Positions 23,140-35,497 are shown, counted from the stretch's first letter. The stretch: 64,000 nucleotides of DNA from Epiperipatus broadwayi (GCA_028023455.1 JAQFVV010012513.1:567001-631000), one strand, 5' to 3'. The notes: a model not told the origin generated them from the sequence alone. Program-made: numbers and translations.

Positions 23140-25580
23140 ATATGTGTTGAAATTAAAAAAAACAACATTAAAAACACTACAAATTTGTATTTATTTTATT
23201 TATACAATAAATGACTTGATTTCTTAAAAATTTTCAATTACAATCTAAAATTTAATAAACAAAGAAATATAAAGATTATAAAAATATCTTTTCCAATATC
23301 ATAAACACAGATGTTATTAGAAAATACAACCAAAAAATGTCTTTTAAGACTAACTATTCAGTAATCTTCAATAGGTGGTGGTGTAAAACATTTCATTTTA
23401 CAATAATTACACAAATATTTTGATAAGTAACTGTTCTTGGATGTGTAGCAACATCGCACATCTTTATGGAACATGTTATAACCAAACTGACAGCTTAAAA
23501 ATTATTGTGTAACATTAGGCAAGTATAAACATGATTCTGTTCAGAACCATGGATCTATGCATCTGGTATATGTAATAATTTCAGTAAAGAATTTATTTCT
23601 ATTTCTTAGACCAGCTAAGATCTCCATTAGGTTAAAGTATATACCAGTAGTTCTTTTTATCACTAATATTTATTGTCAATGGGCCAAAAGTCTTGTGGAC
23701 AGCTTCAAACATTAGAGTATAATGGATGATGTTAGAGCCACAGTCATGTATTGTTTATATATATATATAATTCCTCAATTTATGATTTTAGATGTGATTC
23801 AATGACTGATTTTATTACAAAAGCTAATTATTTGTGCTATTCGTGCATCTTATAAAATGTAAAACACTAAAATAAAATAAATAATTGTTTTATTGTTCAG
23901 AAGTTTATTAAGACATATGGGTATTAAAAGAAACAGAGTAAAGTCGTAATCCATTAGCATTGCGCTCCAGAATCTACCATTCTTCAGTTCTCACTGAGGT
24001 TTATTGTTTAGCCAGGATTAGTGAGAATATTAAACAAAATGTATTAAACGTTTCAAACAGTATATAATTACCATTGATGCTAAAAATTTCCTTGATTATA
24101 GTACCTTATTGCTTACTTACAAGGATCTTACTTTAAATACAACACTCATTTCTTCTTTGTTTGATATACTGTGCTTAAAAACTTTCATTCCACCATATGT
24201 TTTTGAAACTTATGAATAAAGACCTCCGAATAAGATAAATGATCGTCATGTTCAATTTATACTGAGTCATCAAACATCGATTGGCCATCGTTAAAATCTC
24301 TTATCATTTGTTCATTATTTATCACTGTTAAAGTGTAATAATTTAACCATTTTTAAAACTACATTTGTAAATCGTAATAAAATAAAATCTTTTACAGTTT
24401 TAAACCATGAAAGTGATTATTAAATTTTTTTCTATATGTATATAGGCCTTTTATGCAAATAATGCCTAGCCAGGTTCGAATAAGGATTCGATCTTGAAAA
24501 CTTTTAGATAGTTGTTAAATAGGATCCTAGTATATTCATGTAGCATGCTTGCATTCAGCCTAGTTATATATTCAATTTGTTTGATAAATGGATATTTACC
24601 TTGAAATAAAATAAACATTAAAATTATCATCATTCGGCAGTTAAAACCTGATGTTTAGTGTTTATACATTAATCAACTTACGTGGATGTATTTAGAGACA
24701 TATTTGTTCTGCGACGAGCTAAATTTGTTACTATACTCAATATGAAATGTTAAAATAAATCGCGTTTTTCCTCTACATCAGTGACGTTAAAAGTAAACAA
24801 CATTAATATATTTATTAAAAAAATTTCTTTTAATAGAAAAAATAAACAGTAAATAATATTAAAAAATGGGAAATTTTAAAATTAATGTATTTCTTGCTCC
24901 ATAGAGGGCAGGACAAACTAAAAAAATTCGAGTTTTTAAAATATATATATATTTAACTTATAAACAAAATCATTGATTGTAATATATTTACTCTATCAAA
25001 AAATATATGTATATATACTCTTTATATATGCTTAACATGGTCGAGAGCGTCATTGTTCACAGGTCTTTTGTATTCAGATAATAATTTAGAAACATTTGAA
25101 AGGCTGTATAAATTTAGGATTTAGTTTGCACTAATTTTCATAAGACTTGTACTAATTTGAAAGAGTTAAGTTTTAAATATAGATAACCTGCATTAATTTG
25201 TGACATCGTTTAATAAATCTCTAGGGATTTAAATACCGTTAATATTTTTTTATTTTAATTTTATCGTTTTTTTTTATTTTAAGACAATTATATATATAAA
25301 TCACCTTATCTAAAAATGTAAAAAGAGAATATAAAACAGGCGTTAAATTGCGAGGGAATGATATCGTGGAAAAATACTGAGCCGTCGACACAGGTACAGG
25401 AATGTTCAGATATTTATCCTCTGTTTCATATATTAAATGAAAGTTATTCCTGAAATGGATATATAACAGAGGGAAAAGTTTCTATTCTGATGAATAGGTG
25501 AGATGGTGAAGATGTTAAAAACGGATACAAACCATTCCCAACTTTAAATGATATTATGAAAAAATATTGAGCAGTCAACA
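23140..25580. other. Intergenic AT-rich DNA, no gene seen
   Basis: Only AT-rich unique-looking sequence, with short TA runs near 23758 and 24945. The part near 25480 has a CTGATGA, but no GAAA or pairing partner in reach, so no ribozyme is called there. Confidence 0.45.
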
Positions 25581-25588
25581 TAAGCATG

Positions 25589-25768
25589 AAGATTCAGGTG
25601 CCAATAAAACATCACATGATCATCATTTCTTATGCCTGCTTATAACTGTTATTAAAACAGGAAAAACTCTCCATACAATATTGCCACTCGGTGCATCCTT
25701 TGATTACTCGGGCTTGCAGTGAGTGGCAATACTGTATGGAGAGTTTTGCCTGTTTTAAGATTCAGGTG
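25589..25768. mobile_element. Family A snapback copy with perfect 12-bp TSD
   Basis: AAGATTCAGGTG flanks the insertion exactly (25589-25600 and 25757-25768). The 156-base insert runs from a family A end with AACATCACATGATCATCA into the AAAACAGG-AAAAACTCTCC junction, reaches GCCACTC, then after a ~30-base spacer folds back as GAGTGGCAATACTGTATGGAG and ends TTTTGCCTGTTTT. The ends are the same two as in the snapback copies at 39642 and 54336. The central ribozyme region is missing. Confidence 0.85.
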
Positions 25769-25769
25769 T

Positions 25770-27415
25770 TTAATACCTCTGCTTCTTCTGAAGATGTGAG
25801 ATATATCATAGTAAGAAAGGCTCATCTAAGTTTCAGTGTTGGTGGCTGATTGTGATATGGTATGAGATGAGAAATTCTCCGATAAAAAATGAAGATATTT
25901 AAAAGTAGAAACAACATTTCTCAGGCCTTTTTTTTCCTAATACATATTGATTATGTCTCTATTATTTTTACACCTAACTCAGTCCTCCATCTAATCATTA
26001 TCTTATATTTTTCATCCTTTTATCTTATTGCTACACCTGTTTATGATGTGATACACTGGTGAGAGTGGCAGTGACCCATCACCATCGCTTCTGGTACTTA
26101 ATTTAAGAATTTTAGAGCAAGAAACTTTCCTTTTTACTGAGTGATACATGATCTTTCTCTCTTAACCTTATATCTATTTTCTGCTTAAAGAAATGTGGAT
26201 ATGATTTTCTTATTAACTGCTCATCACCTGCATGTTTATTTCTGTTTGATTTTACCATAAGTGGAACCACAGTTTACACCAATATTAGTTTGCAACTAAT
26301 GACAAAATTTGAACATTACAATATTAATGACAAATATGTAGATTAGGGCCATAAAATTAACTTTGTTACCCAAATAACCTAAAAAGTTCTGTAATGATGA
26401 TAAGATTTGAATGGCATATAGCGCATATCAAGTGATGACTTTTTAATTTCTTAGATGAATCTCTTTTGTTATTTTTTCTTGGCCCCAATATATCCTAGTA
26501 TAGGATTTAAGAGTTTCTCATTCCATCATTATTGATAAATTAACTTTTTATAGTTGCTTGCAGTCAGCCTCTAGGCTACAAGTAACTTGTTTCTACAATC
26601 CAGCGCTAATTGTGACATTGTTTAGAAATAATGTGCTTTCAGAAAATTGTTATTTAGTAAACACTATTATTATTTTTAAATGATACTGTTCTCATGTTTA
26701 TATTATTTAGAAAAATTTAGATTCTTACAATGACTCAATCCAGAACCATTATGAAACCCCTACCTGAACCACACAAATCTATGTAACAGCTTAATATAAT
26801 CTTATTTATGGAACAATCGTGTGGAACTCAGTTCCAAGAATTTTATTGTGTAAATTCAAAATCAGACCCCAAAGAATTATTTTAAATGAGCATACAAATA
26901 GCATTAAATCAATGTCAATCTAATATAAAAAATAACTATGTGCAAAAATTATATGAGATATGCTTAAATCTGAATAAAGTTCACAATTTTTGCCTAATGA
27001 CCTTTTGACTAAGTTATATTAGTTGTAGTCGTGGCTTCTGACAGATGGGGGGGGGGGATTGACAGATGTACTAGGGAAATGTGAATGGATGATTAACATA
27101 ATTGAGTAGCTAATTATTTGCTTAAGTGGGCCATTTTTAGAGTGGGTAACACGGGAGTCTTTCTTAATAATAGTGTTTTCATGCCTTGCAATGTGTCAAG
27201 CCTCATTCAGCTTATGCTTAGCATCATTGCATTCTAGGCATACAATGGTGGCAGATATAGGCTCAAAGACATAGCCAGAATTGAATAGGTACTCATACCA
27301 AAATTTTCAATCTATTTGTCAGATTTAATATAAACAAAATAAAATAATTTTACAATAAGCCAATTTTGACATTATATTATGGTTATCCAACTATTAATTC
27401 TTTTTGAATATTAAA
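25770..27415. other. Intergenic DNA, no gene seen
   Basis: No gene was found. TATGATGTGATACACTGG near 26042 resembles the 3' tail phrase of the LINE relics at 45740 and 53215, but nothing upstream supports an element. A run of ten G lies at 27048-27057. Confidence 0.4.
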
Positions 27416-27424
27416 ACTAATACA

Positions 27425-28055
27425 ATATCCATGACTTCAGGTTACTTCCTGCTGTTTCAGCAGCATTTTTTTACACCACTATCTACTGTAAACTTTAATA
27501 ACTAATAGATGCCAAAGATAGTGTTTAATAAATCTCTATCTAGCGATGTCCGATGCATTGTCTTCAAATTATTTTCAAAGTTATGGATTTTATCAGTGAG
27601 AAGTGCTCTTTGGCCATTCAGAATCTAATGCACTTTCCTTCTAGCAGCCATATATTTTATTTCTCTCTTTAACTATTAAGCTCTCAAATTGAAAATTGTA
27701 TAAATGTTTTCAATCTAAGCCAACTTGTTTATATGGTTATATGGATTTGAAACCAATTCATTATTTATATATTATGGTGTCCTTAGATTATTTAACAACC
27801 ATGGGGAACTTTTGCCATGACCAAAATGAGTATAAAGCCAATAAATATTACATGACTTCAGATTACTCATTGCTGCTTCAGCATAATATTTTTTTACACT
27901 TTTATGTCACCTTCTGTAAAATTTAGAGGAAAATGATAGCTGCTGGAAGGAAGGGACATTCTAAAGATTCCAAGGCATTGTTCATCCTAACTCCTCAAAC
28001 AGCTCACTGATGAAAGTCATAAACATGAAACTAGTCTAGAAATATTGGATAAAGG
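27425..28055. repeat. Diverged family A copies (subfamily A2)
   Basis: Phrases such as ACTAATAGATGCCAAAGATA, GTTTAATAAATCTCTATCTA, CAGAATCTAATGCAC and CTTGTTTATATGGTTATATG match the family A body at reduced identity. Two related segments, around 27425-27480 and 27850-27905, share TACATGACTTCAG...TTACTC and TGCTGCTTCAGCA..ATTTTTTTACAC. The end holds the hammerhead-like motif at 28000. The open frame at 27696-27926 lies inside this repeat and is not a gene. Confidence 0.5.
28000..28050 (+). ncRNA. Hammerhead-like motif, weakened (family A2)
   Basis: CTGATGA (28007-28013), a 13-base helix II region AAGTCATAAACAT with A-T at the first position and GT/AC inside, GAAA (28027-28030), then CTAGTC giving a self-complementary ACTAGT and a GUC cleavage triplet. 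All core bases are intact. Helix I pairs poorly (one A-T then mismatches), so activity is doubtful. The orientation is opposite to most other A copies. Confidence 0.45.
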
Positions 28056-28905
28056 AGCACAGGATAGGAATTTATTAAGCAATATCATCTGGCATATTTC
28101 ACTTACTAAACCTTACATTAGGTTTAGCGTAGTAACGATAAAAAGATGCCATTTACTGAATATTCCATGACTTAACCAGTTTACTCACATGAGGCAAAGA
28201 GTTACTGTCTTCTACAATTCCACCTGCTCATTAAAATTTGGGGCATATCCTTAAGATTGAGATGCCAAAATACATTAAGCTTAAATAGTAGTAAGCAATG
28301 ATAAATTATGACCAATCAGTGATCAAGACTATCACTTACTCTGTCTATGGCAAATAACATGCTTATATGAGTGCTTTTTTAGTTTCAAGAAATAAAGATA
28401 CTTTCTTAACTCTGCCACTATTCTATTTATACAATAACTTTTTAAAAAGTTTGTCTAGATTGTAATTATTAAAAGTAGATAGAAACCAGTCCTAAACTTG
28501 AATGAGAGTGATGTTATGGGAAAATCCTGAACTATTAATATGGGCATGGAAATTCACGTATTTGTTATCCCAGATTACCTGATGAGTGAGGATTCCTTAA
28601 AAAATTAATGCATAGTAAGAGAAGGGGCTCCCAAAATGTATGCTGATGGATGCTTCTGATATTGTAAATATGACATAATGGGATGTTCTGCTAAAAAGTT
28701 AAAAACATCTGTATATTACAGCAATTATTCATCTTTCCATAAAAGTATTAAAAGTGGAAAAAAAAACAGTTTCTATATGATGCTATCATGGTGCAAGTGA
28801 AAAATATCAAATTGTCATTATGGCATACATTAATCAGTACCTTATCAAGGTTAGGTATGGTTGTATTTAGGTCACATCAGTTGTGTATCAAGGTTTATCA
28901 TCTGA

Positions 28906-29195
28906 TTGTTGTCTTTGGCAGGATGGGTCAGTTGATTAGAGTGCTATCTTAAAATTCACTATTTAATAACCAAAGGGTCCAGGTTTGATTCTCAAGCTAG
29001 TACTGTAATTAGGGCATTAATGCCTGAAGAAAAAAGAAAAAAATACCAGTTGAAATGATGTACATATGCTAACCTGTGTGCTATTACTAACTGTTGAAGT
29101 ACTTGAAATATTGAAATAAAGTTAATTTTATTAAAGACAATCAATACTTAATATAGATGATGGAAATAGTCCAATATATAAAACACTTGCTATCA
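28906..29195 (+). mobile_element. tRNA-Leu-type SINE
   Basis: Starts TTGTTGTCTTTGGCAGGATG; A box GGGTCAGTTGATTAGA; anticodon region CTATCTTAAAATTC suggesting UAA; long variable arm; B box AGGTTTGATTCTC. The body contains GCCTGAAGA..., GTGCTATTACTAACTGTTGA and AATATTGAAATAAAG, and ends near GATGGAAATAGTCCAA. It is colinear with the copy at 52655. Confidence 0.75.
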
Positions 29196-29199
29196 TCTA

Positions 29200-30000
29200 T
29201 TTCTAATTTTTGTAATTAAATAGTCTATGATGCATCTACTGTGGATACAAAAGACTTAATAAATAACTACAGAAAAAGTTTGCTATTAAATAGAAATTGT
29301 TCTTTGATTTCTATGTGAGAGACCAAAAATTGAGCAGGACAAATTTCTAACATCCATTCTCTACATCATTACTGATACAGAGGTCATGTGATTGTTTATA
29401 CAATAAATGAATATGGATCACAACTGATCATCATGTATCAGTCAGAATAATGTTTCCTGGCTTATCTCAAAGGTTCAGATTTTAGATATCTGCCAACTCC
29501 TGGCTAAAACATCAATTGCATTTTACGCTTACATGAATGATTATTTTCTTTAATATTTATATTAATAAGAGGAAACAACTGTTGGCACCATCCACAGGAA
29601 GTGATAAGATAATCAGCCAAGGCAGTGTGTAATGAATAAGGTTAGAAGGTATTAAGAATCCTCTGAATCTGCACTCAGGCTGACTTTTACCGATGATCTT
29701 TCATTTAGATTCTTCCAATTACAGATTGCTTCCAAAAGGTAGAACATTGCACATGTTAAAACAACTATGTATTATTAAATGATAAATTGTGAGATTAAAA
29801 GAAAACATGAAGAGATAATTGATTTAAAAAAAGCCTGAACTTTAAAGATACAAATATTGGAATTACAAGTGAAATAGGGTTCATTATAAAATAAACACAA
29901 AAACATATTTTGGAGATATCAAAGTAGAAATATTATTTAATCAGCATAATATAAGATACCAATTGCAGACAATTCAGATATATTTCTTGATAAGTTTTCA
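29200..30000. other. Intergenic AT-rich DNA, no gene seen
   Basis: No coding or RNA feature could be supported. It is AT-rich unique-looking sequence. Confidence 0.45.
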
Positions 30001-30002
30001 CT

Positions 30003-30350
30003 GTAACATCACAAGATCATCATTTCTAATGTTTACACAATCTGTTCACACAGTAGCATCATTCTCCATACAGTAGTGCCCAATACTAAAAAAAACAGTA
30101 ACAGAAGCTGGGTTTGTGCATCAAAATTTCTCTCTAGTGCCTACCAATCCAATATCCCCAGACTAATTTATTTGTATGAATATATAAGCAAATTAGTTTA
30201 GATTGAAAACGTAATTGTTTTCCTTTGGGCTCATAATTTTATAGTTAATTGAAAAGGTAAAAAAAAATGTAACAAATTTCCACAATAATTAAAGACATAA
30301 GGTAGAAACTAATCTGGGGATATTGGATGAATACCAATACCAGGACTTTA
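30003..30350. repeat. Family A foldback copy
   Basis: Begins with GTAACATCACAAGATCATCA and a decayed ACTCTCC junction (ATTCTCCATACAGTAGTGCC), continues to AATATCCCCAGACTAATTTA, and after ~110 bases of A/T-rich body returns inverted as GTAGAAACTAATCTGGGGAT followed by ATTGGATGAATACC. The returning arm retains GAAACTAATC plus the 3' strand of helix I, but the CUGANGA half of the ribozyme is absent. Confidence 0.7.
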
Positions 30351-30354
30351 GCAA

Positions 30355-31490
30355 GCTAATAAAAAACAACCCTGCAAACAGACCGAATGGATCCCATAAT
30401 TAATAGAAACAATAAACCCATGGCCATGGCAAGCACCTATTATACCACTTATTAAATCCAATCAAAAAAATAATAGGTAAGATGAATAAGAGTTCTATGC
30501 CTAATTTTAATGGTTACCTGAACTAATAATATAAACTTTTACCGAACTAATAAGATAGATGAACCAAACTTTATTGCAAATAGAATAACTAATTAAATTT
30601 ATAATTAAAGAATATGTTATATATCTATTCCATGTAACATTATATCCATATGATAATGTTTAATAATATTCAGTAGAGTGGTATTAATAAATAATTTTGT
30701 ATTTATAGTATTTACTTACTTGTCTATTAGATGTATGTGTTAATTTAAATTAAGCAATCTTCATTATTTAGATTCCTTCATAAATCCCATAAATAGAAAT
30801 CATATAAAAAAAAAAACTCTAATTAGAAAGAAGATGGGGAAAAATCAGTCTTTATTACTTAACCTTGTGATAGTGTGTTGAGATAATATGGTCCACTGAA
30901 CAGTGGCATCTGAAACAAATAAATAAAAGCTGTCACAAATTATACTTCACTTTTATATCATACATAATGTGACTCAGGGTTAGATTAATCAAGAAATATA
31001 ATCGCACTTTTCCTAATCTTGTTTATTAAATTAAAAAGGAGGGAGTGATTTAGTCATATCATAATCATTATTTGGTTATACTTGTATGTATATATAAATG
31101 ATCCAAAACCCTTTTAATAACTGGGCTCTATATAAATATGAAACAATAAGAGATGAAAAATACTACAATCTGGTAGAATATATGTGTAAATATTTTGGTG
31201 TATTTCCATCATATGTTGAATGTATAGAAAATTTTAAACTTTATTTAACCTTTTAAAACACAAACCACTTGTTGGTAATAACACCTTTAATCATGTAATT
31301 GCACTATTTAGTTTGAAACTACGATATTCTCTGGATCTTAAGTTTCTCAGATTGTGTCCAGTTCTGAAACTCTCATTGTTCAAACCTCTGTGTAATAAAG
31401 TTATCCAATTATTTTTTAATTATGTCATTGTAGTATATGTGTGGCATGGAAAATTATAAGCATGTTTAAGATAAATACAAATTGTACATA
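30355..31490. other. Intergenic AT-rich DNA, no gene seen
   Basis: AT-rich unique-looking sequence. No feature could be supported. Confidence 0.45.
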
Positions 31491-31499
31491 TTAAACCAC

Positions 31500-31560
31500 A
31501 CAATCTGATGTTTCAACCATCTTGCAGTCTTCCTCAGAGTGAGCACTTTTTGTTATATTA
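31500..31560 (-). repeat. Family C-like fragment
   Basis: On the minus strand, CTGAGGAAGACTGCAAGATG is followed by GTTGAAACATC, the same layout as the family C phrase (CTGANGA, short stem, GAAAC). Borders are unclear. Confidence 0.4.
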
Positions 31561-31671
31561 TTTAAATATTTATTTTATATTATTTGTTATTATGCCATAA
31601 CTTTGAAAAAGACTGCAGGAACAGATAAGCATGAGCTTGTGTGTGTGTATAATAAAATATGTGCTATACGT

Positions 31672-32379
31672 TGTAACGAACACAGACGTTACATTGTTTT
31701 TTTTATTTATTAAACATGAAAGTAAATTAAAAAGTTCGCATTTAAAAATTTTCTTTTAGAATTAAAAATTGAAATTAAATATCATCTTAAACTCGTATAT
31801 ATTAAATCGCACAGATATAAAAAAATTATTAAAATAAAACTGTATTAAAAATAGAAAAGGTATTTTAAAAACAAAAACTTAAAAAGATTTGGAGATAAAA
31901 TTATATCTTTAAATTTATCTTTAAATATATCTTTGATTTGGAAAACAGGTTAATTAATCAGAAATGGAAATGATAAATTTAATTAGTCAAATGTAAACCA
32001 GCCTTGGGCATTTAAATGTAAAAACATCAGTCAGATAGGAAAACAATAGAAACTGTTAGCAAATAAGAAGAAATCCCTATGGAATCGGACCGCAGCGAAA
32101 GGACCATCGCATCGGTGACGTAATGTAAATTCAATCCTTCACATTAATATAAAAAGGACAAGTTTGGAAATTATTAGTTAGTGAGTTATTTATTATTTAC
32201 GATGTGACAGATATGTGTTAGTGCGGAAGTGAAGGAGAAGGGATTGAAAAAGACTCACGTTCAATCCCTTCAGTTGTTATAAAAATGGGAAAATGAAACA
32301 TCGCTTTTCTTATATTCAGAGGACCACAGGACCATCGGGAAATTTAATGCTGGATTTCAAACGGCAAGCAACTGTTAAA
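31672..32379 (+). repeat. 5' LTR-like repeat (708 bp)
   Basis: Starts TGTAACGAACACAGACGTTA, contains CGGACCGCAGCGAAAGGACC (a GC-rich island), a TATA-like AATATAAAAAGG near 32146, a 12-bp-stem inverted repeat GAAGGGATTGAA/TTCAATCCCTTC (near 32236-32270) and a second TATA-like TTATAAAAATGG. It ends ACTGTTAAA, after which the two copies stop matching. Confidence 0.8.
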
Positions 32380-34571
32380 GATGAACATTTCTAAAACCGT
32401 AAGAACTTTATAAAATATAACGAACAATATTAATTTGAAAACACTAAGAACTTTAAATTTTAAACTTTCCTAGTAATTTAATTGTTACAAATAGTTTCCT
32501 ATCTGACTAAAGTAGTTAAAATGTTATTTGATGTATTTTTTTATTTATTTGTGTAAAATCATTTCCATTTATTTAATTTTGTTCTTTAAGTTTATTTATG
32601 ATTTCTGTTTTCCGATAAATTAAAATATATCAATGTTAAACTTAAGTCGGGCGTGAATGGCTGTATAGATTTGTAAAGTTATATTAGGGGAGGGTAATCT
32701 TAGGTTATTTGTTTCGTGGTTAAATTGGGTCAATGGATTGGATATATTGGTGTGATTAGTAGATGTAATATTGATTCGCTACGGGCAGAATCGCTTCATA
32801 CGCCGCACACTTCCGTTTGCCTATGGAAGGAATTATAAGTCGGATACCGCAGTTCCTTTCTATGGAGTTTTTTGTTTTATTGCTCTTCTTTGCAGATAGA
32901 TGTAATATTCCTATCTCATAAGAGGCAATTTCTTCCCTTAACCTTTTGTGCTGCCGTATGTTATTACATTGAATACATCGATATATCAGATGAATTGATG
33001 CCAGTTTGACTACGAATTTTAGTCTAAGGTTAAATAGGGATAGAATGTTTATTTTCAAAAGCAAATTTATCTGGTCTATTCATGCTCGACCCTAAATAAA
33101 AATGCATTAAATTTAAGTTGTTTATAGACGCTTGCATGGATTGTTGATCGGTTAACTATATTTGCGTTTTCATATTTGATCAAAATATATAGACATTCGA
33201 TAAATAATGATACCTTACGGTGAGTATCTAAAATGTATTTATTCGGAGGTCTTTTAAGTCATTGGTGACAATGCAAGTATCTTATGGTGAATACTACTGG
33301 GTTACTTATAAATTTCCCTCTGCAATTGCCAGTATCAATGATTTTATATTTTGATCGTTTATGTTTACTGTGAAATGTTTTTAACCGTGTAATCTATGTA
33401 ACCGATCTATAGCAACATATTAAAACAAGCTTTTATAATCCCATCTGTGCGAACTTAATTAAAATGTAAAATTAGAATATAATAGTAATTAAATGTAAAT
33501 TAAAGTCAAGAATCAAAGTTAAAAATAATGTTAAAATGTAAAACTAATACTAAAATAATTTTAAATCTTATATATATGTGCATAAATAAATGTTTGTAGG
33601 ATTAATTACTGGCAGTGGCTTATTTTATTTATTTTTTAATGTTGACATCTAATTAGATAAGATATTATATTATTTAATCTCTGCTGTTCCACTGGGCTAG
33701 TGACATGGGCTAACGACCGGAATCAAAATAAAAAAAAAAAAATTATTTTTTTTTTGACTTACGTATCTGCCTACTTTATAAATTTTTCTAGGTTCAAACG
33801 CCTAGATGGCGCCCCGTAGTGCAGTTTACGTTAAGTACTATTCTCCGGATCGTTACAATGGCGAACCAACTCGGGCCGATCTTTAATAAACCACATATAC
33901 CCTGAGCAAATTTTATCAAAATGAAATATTTTTATCTGTTTACATATAGTCGTATACTTTAAATCTTATAAAAGCACTGCCAGAATGAAATAGCACATAT
34001 ATTAAAAACTAGAAAGTATAAATAATTTTAAACTGTAGTTCGTTAAAAAGAAAGTCAAAAGGTTGCGATTGATATTTTGTTGTTAATATAAATTATGCTT
34101 TAATGTGTATAGGAGCGCACAGCCACGCAAGTTTATGATGGTAAATGTGGTACCTTACGATGAGTACCGTTGGGAATTTACTTCAGTGTAATCCTATTTA
34201 AGCATTTTAATCAGTCATAAATAAGTTGGTGGTATGAATAATTGTGCTGCAAATATACACGTATAAATCCATTATCTTTCAAAATATATTTACTTCAATG
34301 CAATCTTCTTAAATAAATAATTTATAAAATAACTTGCTTGTCATGCCGTGTGTAAAAATAAAATGTATAAAAAAAATAATAATAGAACTCTTGTGGGGAG
34401 GAGGCGTAGACGTAAATGGTCCTTAGGAAAGCGATAGTAAACATGTTTTTTATATATAGTCTTTATACTAACCGAATGTTTGTAAATTTTGTTAGTCGTG
34501 TACTGTAATTACTAACCCTAAGTAAAATTTTTTTTTTTTTTGATCATTTTTTTTAAGTAACTTTACTGATA
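32380..34571. other. Internal region of the LTR-like element, no recognised ORF
   Basis: No RT, protease, integrase or gag could be read. The longest frame is antisense (32756-33064, 102 codons; contains CIQCNN and KRLREEI) and is not recognised. Three related phrases around TACCTTACGGTGAGTAT (33211), ATCTTATGGTGAATACTACT (33277) and TACCTTACGATGAGTACCGT (34151) are dispersed repeats of unknown meaning. A GC-richer island at 33790-33890 includes GATGGCGCCCCGTAGTGC and CGGATCGTTACAATGGCGAA. Confidence 0.5.
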
Positions 34572-35286
34572 TGTAACGAACACAGACGTTCGTTACATTG
34601 TTTTTTTTTTTATTTATTAAACATGAAAGTAAATTAAAAAGTTCGCATTTAAAAATTTTCTTTTAGAATTAAAAATTGAAATTAAATATCATCTTAAACT
34701 CGTATATATTAAATCGCACAGATATAAAAAAATTATTAAAATAAAACTGTATTAAAAATAGAAAAGGTATTTTAAAAACAAAAACTTAAAAAGATTTGGA
34801 GATAAAATTATATCTTTAAATTTATCTTTAAATATATCTTTGATTTGGAAAACAGGTTAATTAATCAGAAATGGAAATGATAAATTTAATTAGTCAAATG
34901 TAAACCAGCCTTGGGCATTTAAATGTAAAAACATCAGTCAGATAGGAAAACAATAGAAACTGTTAGCAAATAAGAAGAAATCCCTATGGAATCGGACCGC
35001 AGCGAAAGGACCATCGCATCGGTGACGTAATGTAAATTCAATCCTTCACATTAATATAAAAAGGACAAGTTTGGAAATTATTAGTTAGTGAGTTATTTAT
35101 TATTTACGATGTGACAGATATGTGTTAGTGCGGAAGTGAAGGAGAAGGGATTGAAAAAGACTCACGTTCAATCCCTTCAGTTGTTATAAAAATGGGAAAA
35201 TGAAACATCGCTTTTCTTATATTCAGAGGACCACAGGACCATCGGGAAATTTAACGCTAGATTTCAAACGGCAAGCAACTGTTAAA
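34572..35286 (+). repeat. 3' LTR-like repeat (715 bp)
   Basis: Direct copy of 31672-32379. Its first 26 bases form a 10-bp palindromic hairpin (TGTAACGAAC, six-base loop, GTTCGTTACA). The first copy lacks four bases of this. The last part lies inside a 62-codon frame (35200-35388) that runs out of the repeat and has no recognisable domain, so it is not called as a gene. Confidence 0.8.
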
Positions 35287-35497
35287 ACGTATTTGAAGTA
35301 CAATTATTATAGACAAATAAGACAAGCGGTTGGTTTAGTGACATTTGTTATATTTAAGATACTACTCATGGTAAAAAGTGAAAGTTGAATTAGTTATTTT
35401 GTCTGGGTGTGCTTAATATTAATAGATGCACTTACCTTTAATTAAAAATCAAAGAGAAAATTCAGATGAAAAATAATTTGATAATGTGTAGTTTATC

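Larger units (their letters stand above)
31672..35286. mobile_element. LTR-like element, two ~710-bp direct repeats, TSD ACGT
   Basis: Two direct repeats (31672-32379 and 34572-35286) enclose 2192 bases. By eye they differ by two substitutions, a 4-base and a 3-base length difference. The outer flanks both read ACGT (31668-31671 and 35287-35290), a candidate 4-bp target-site duplication, and the repeats begin TGTAAC and end GTTAAA, a near inverted pair. No RT, integrase, gag, clear primer-binding site next to the first repeat or polypurine tract before the second was found, so this looks like a non-autonomous LTR element. A Penelope-like pLTR or a plain duplication remains possible. Orientation is not proven, though the repeats carry TATA-like sites on the plus strand. 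Confidence 0.65.

Noticed and set aside
25487-25530. CTGATGA as a ribozyme core
   Set aside because: No GAAA with a paired helix II lies in reach.
28575-28620. CTGATGAGTGAGGATTCC as a family B-like core
   Set aside because: No GAAA, no helix III and no helix I partner.
32756-33064. 102-codon antisense frame with CIQCNN as a zinc-finger or gag fragment
   Set aside because: Only one Cys pair, no further ligands and no recognised domain.
33806-33824. TGGCGCCCCGTAGTGC as a tRNA-Lys-type primer-binding site
   Set aside because: It matches only the first seven or eight bases and lies 1.4 kb from the end of the first long repeat, not next to it.
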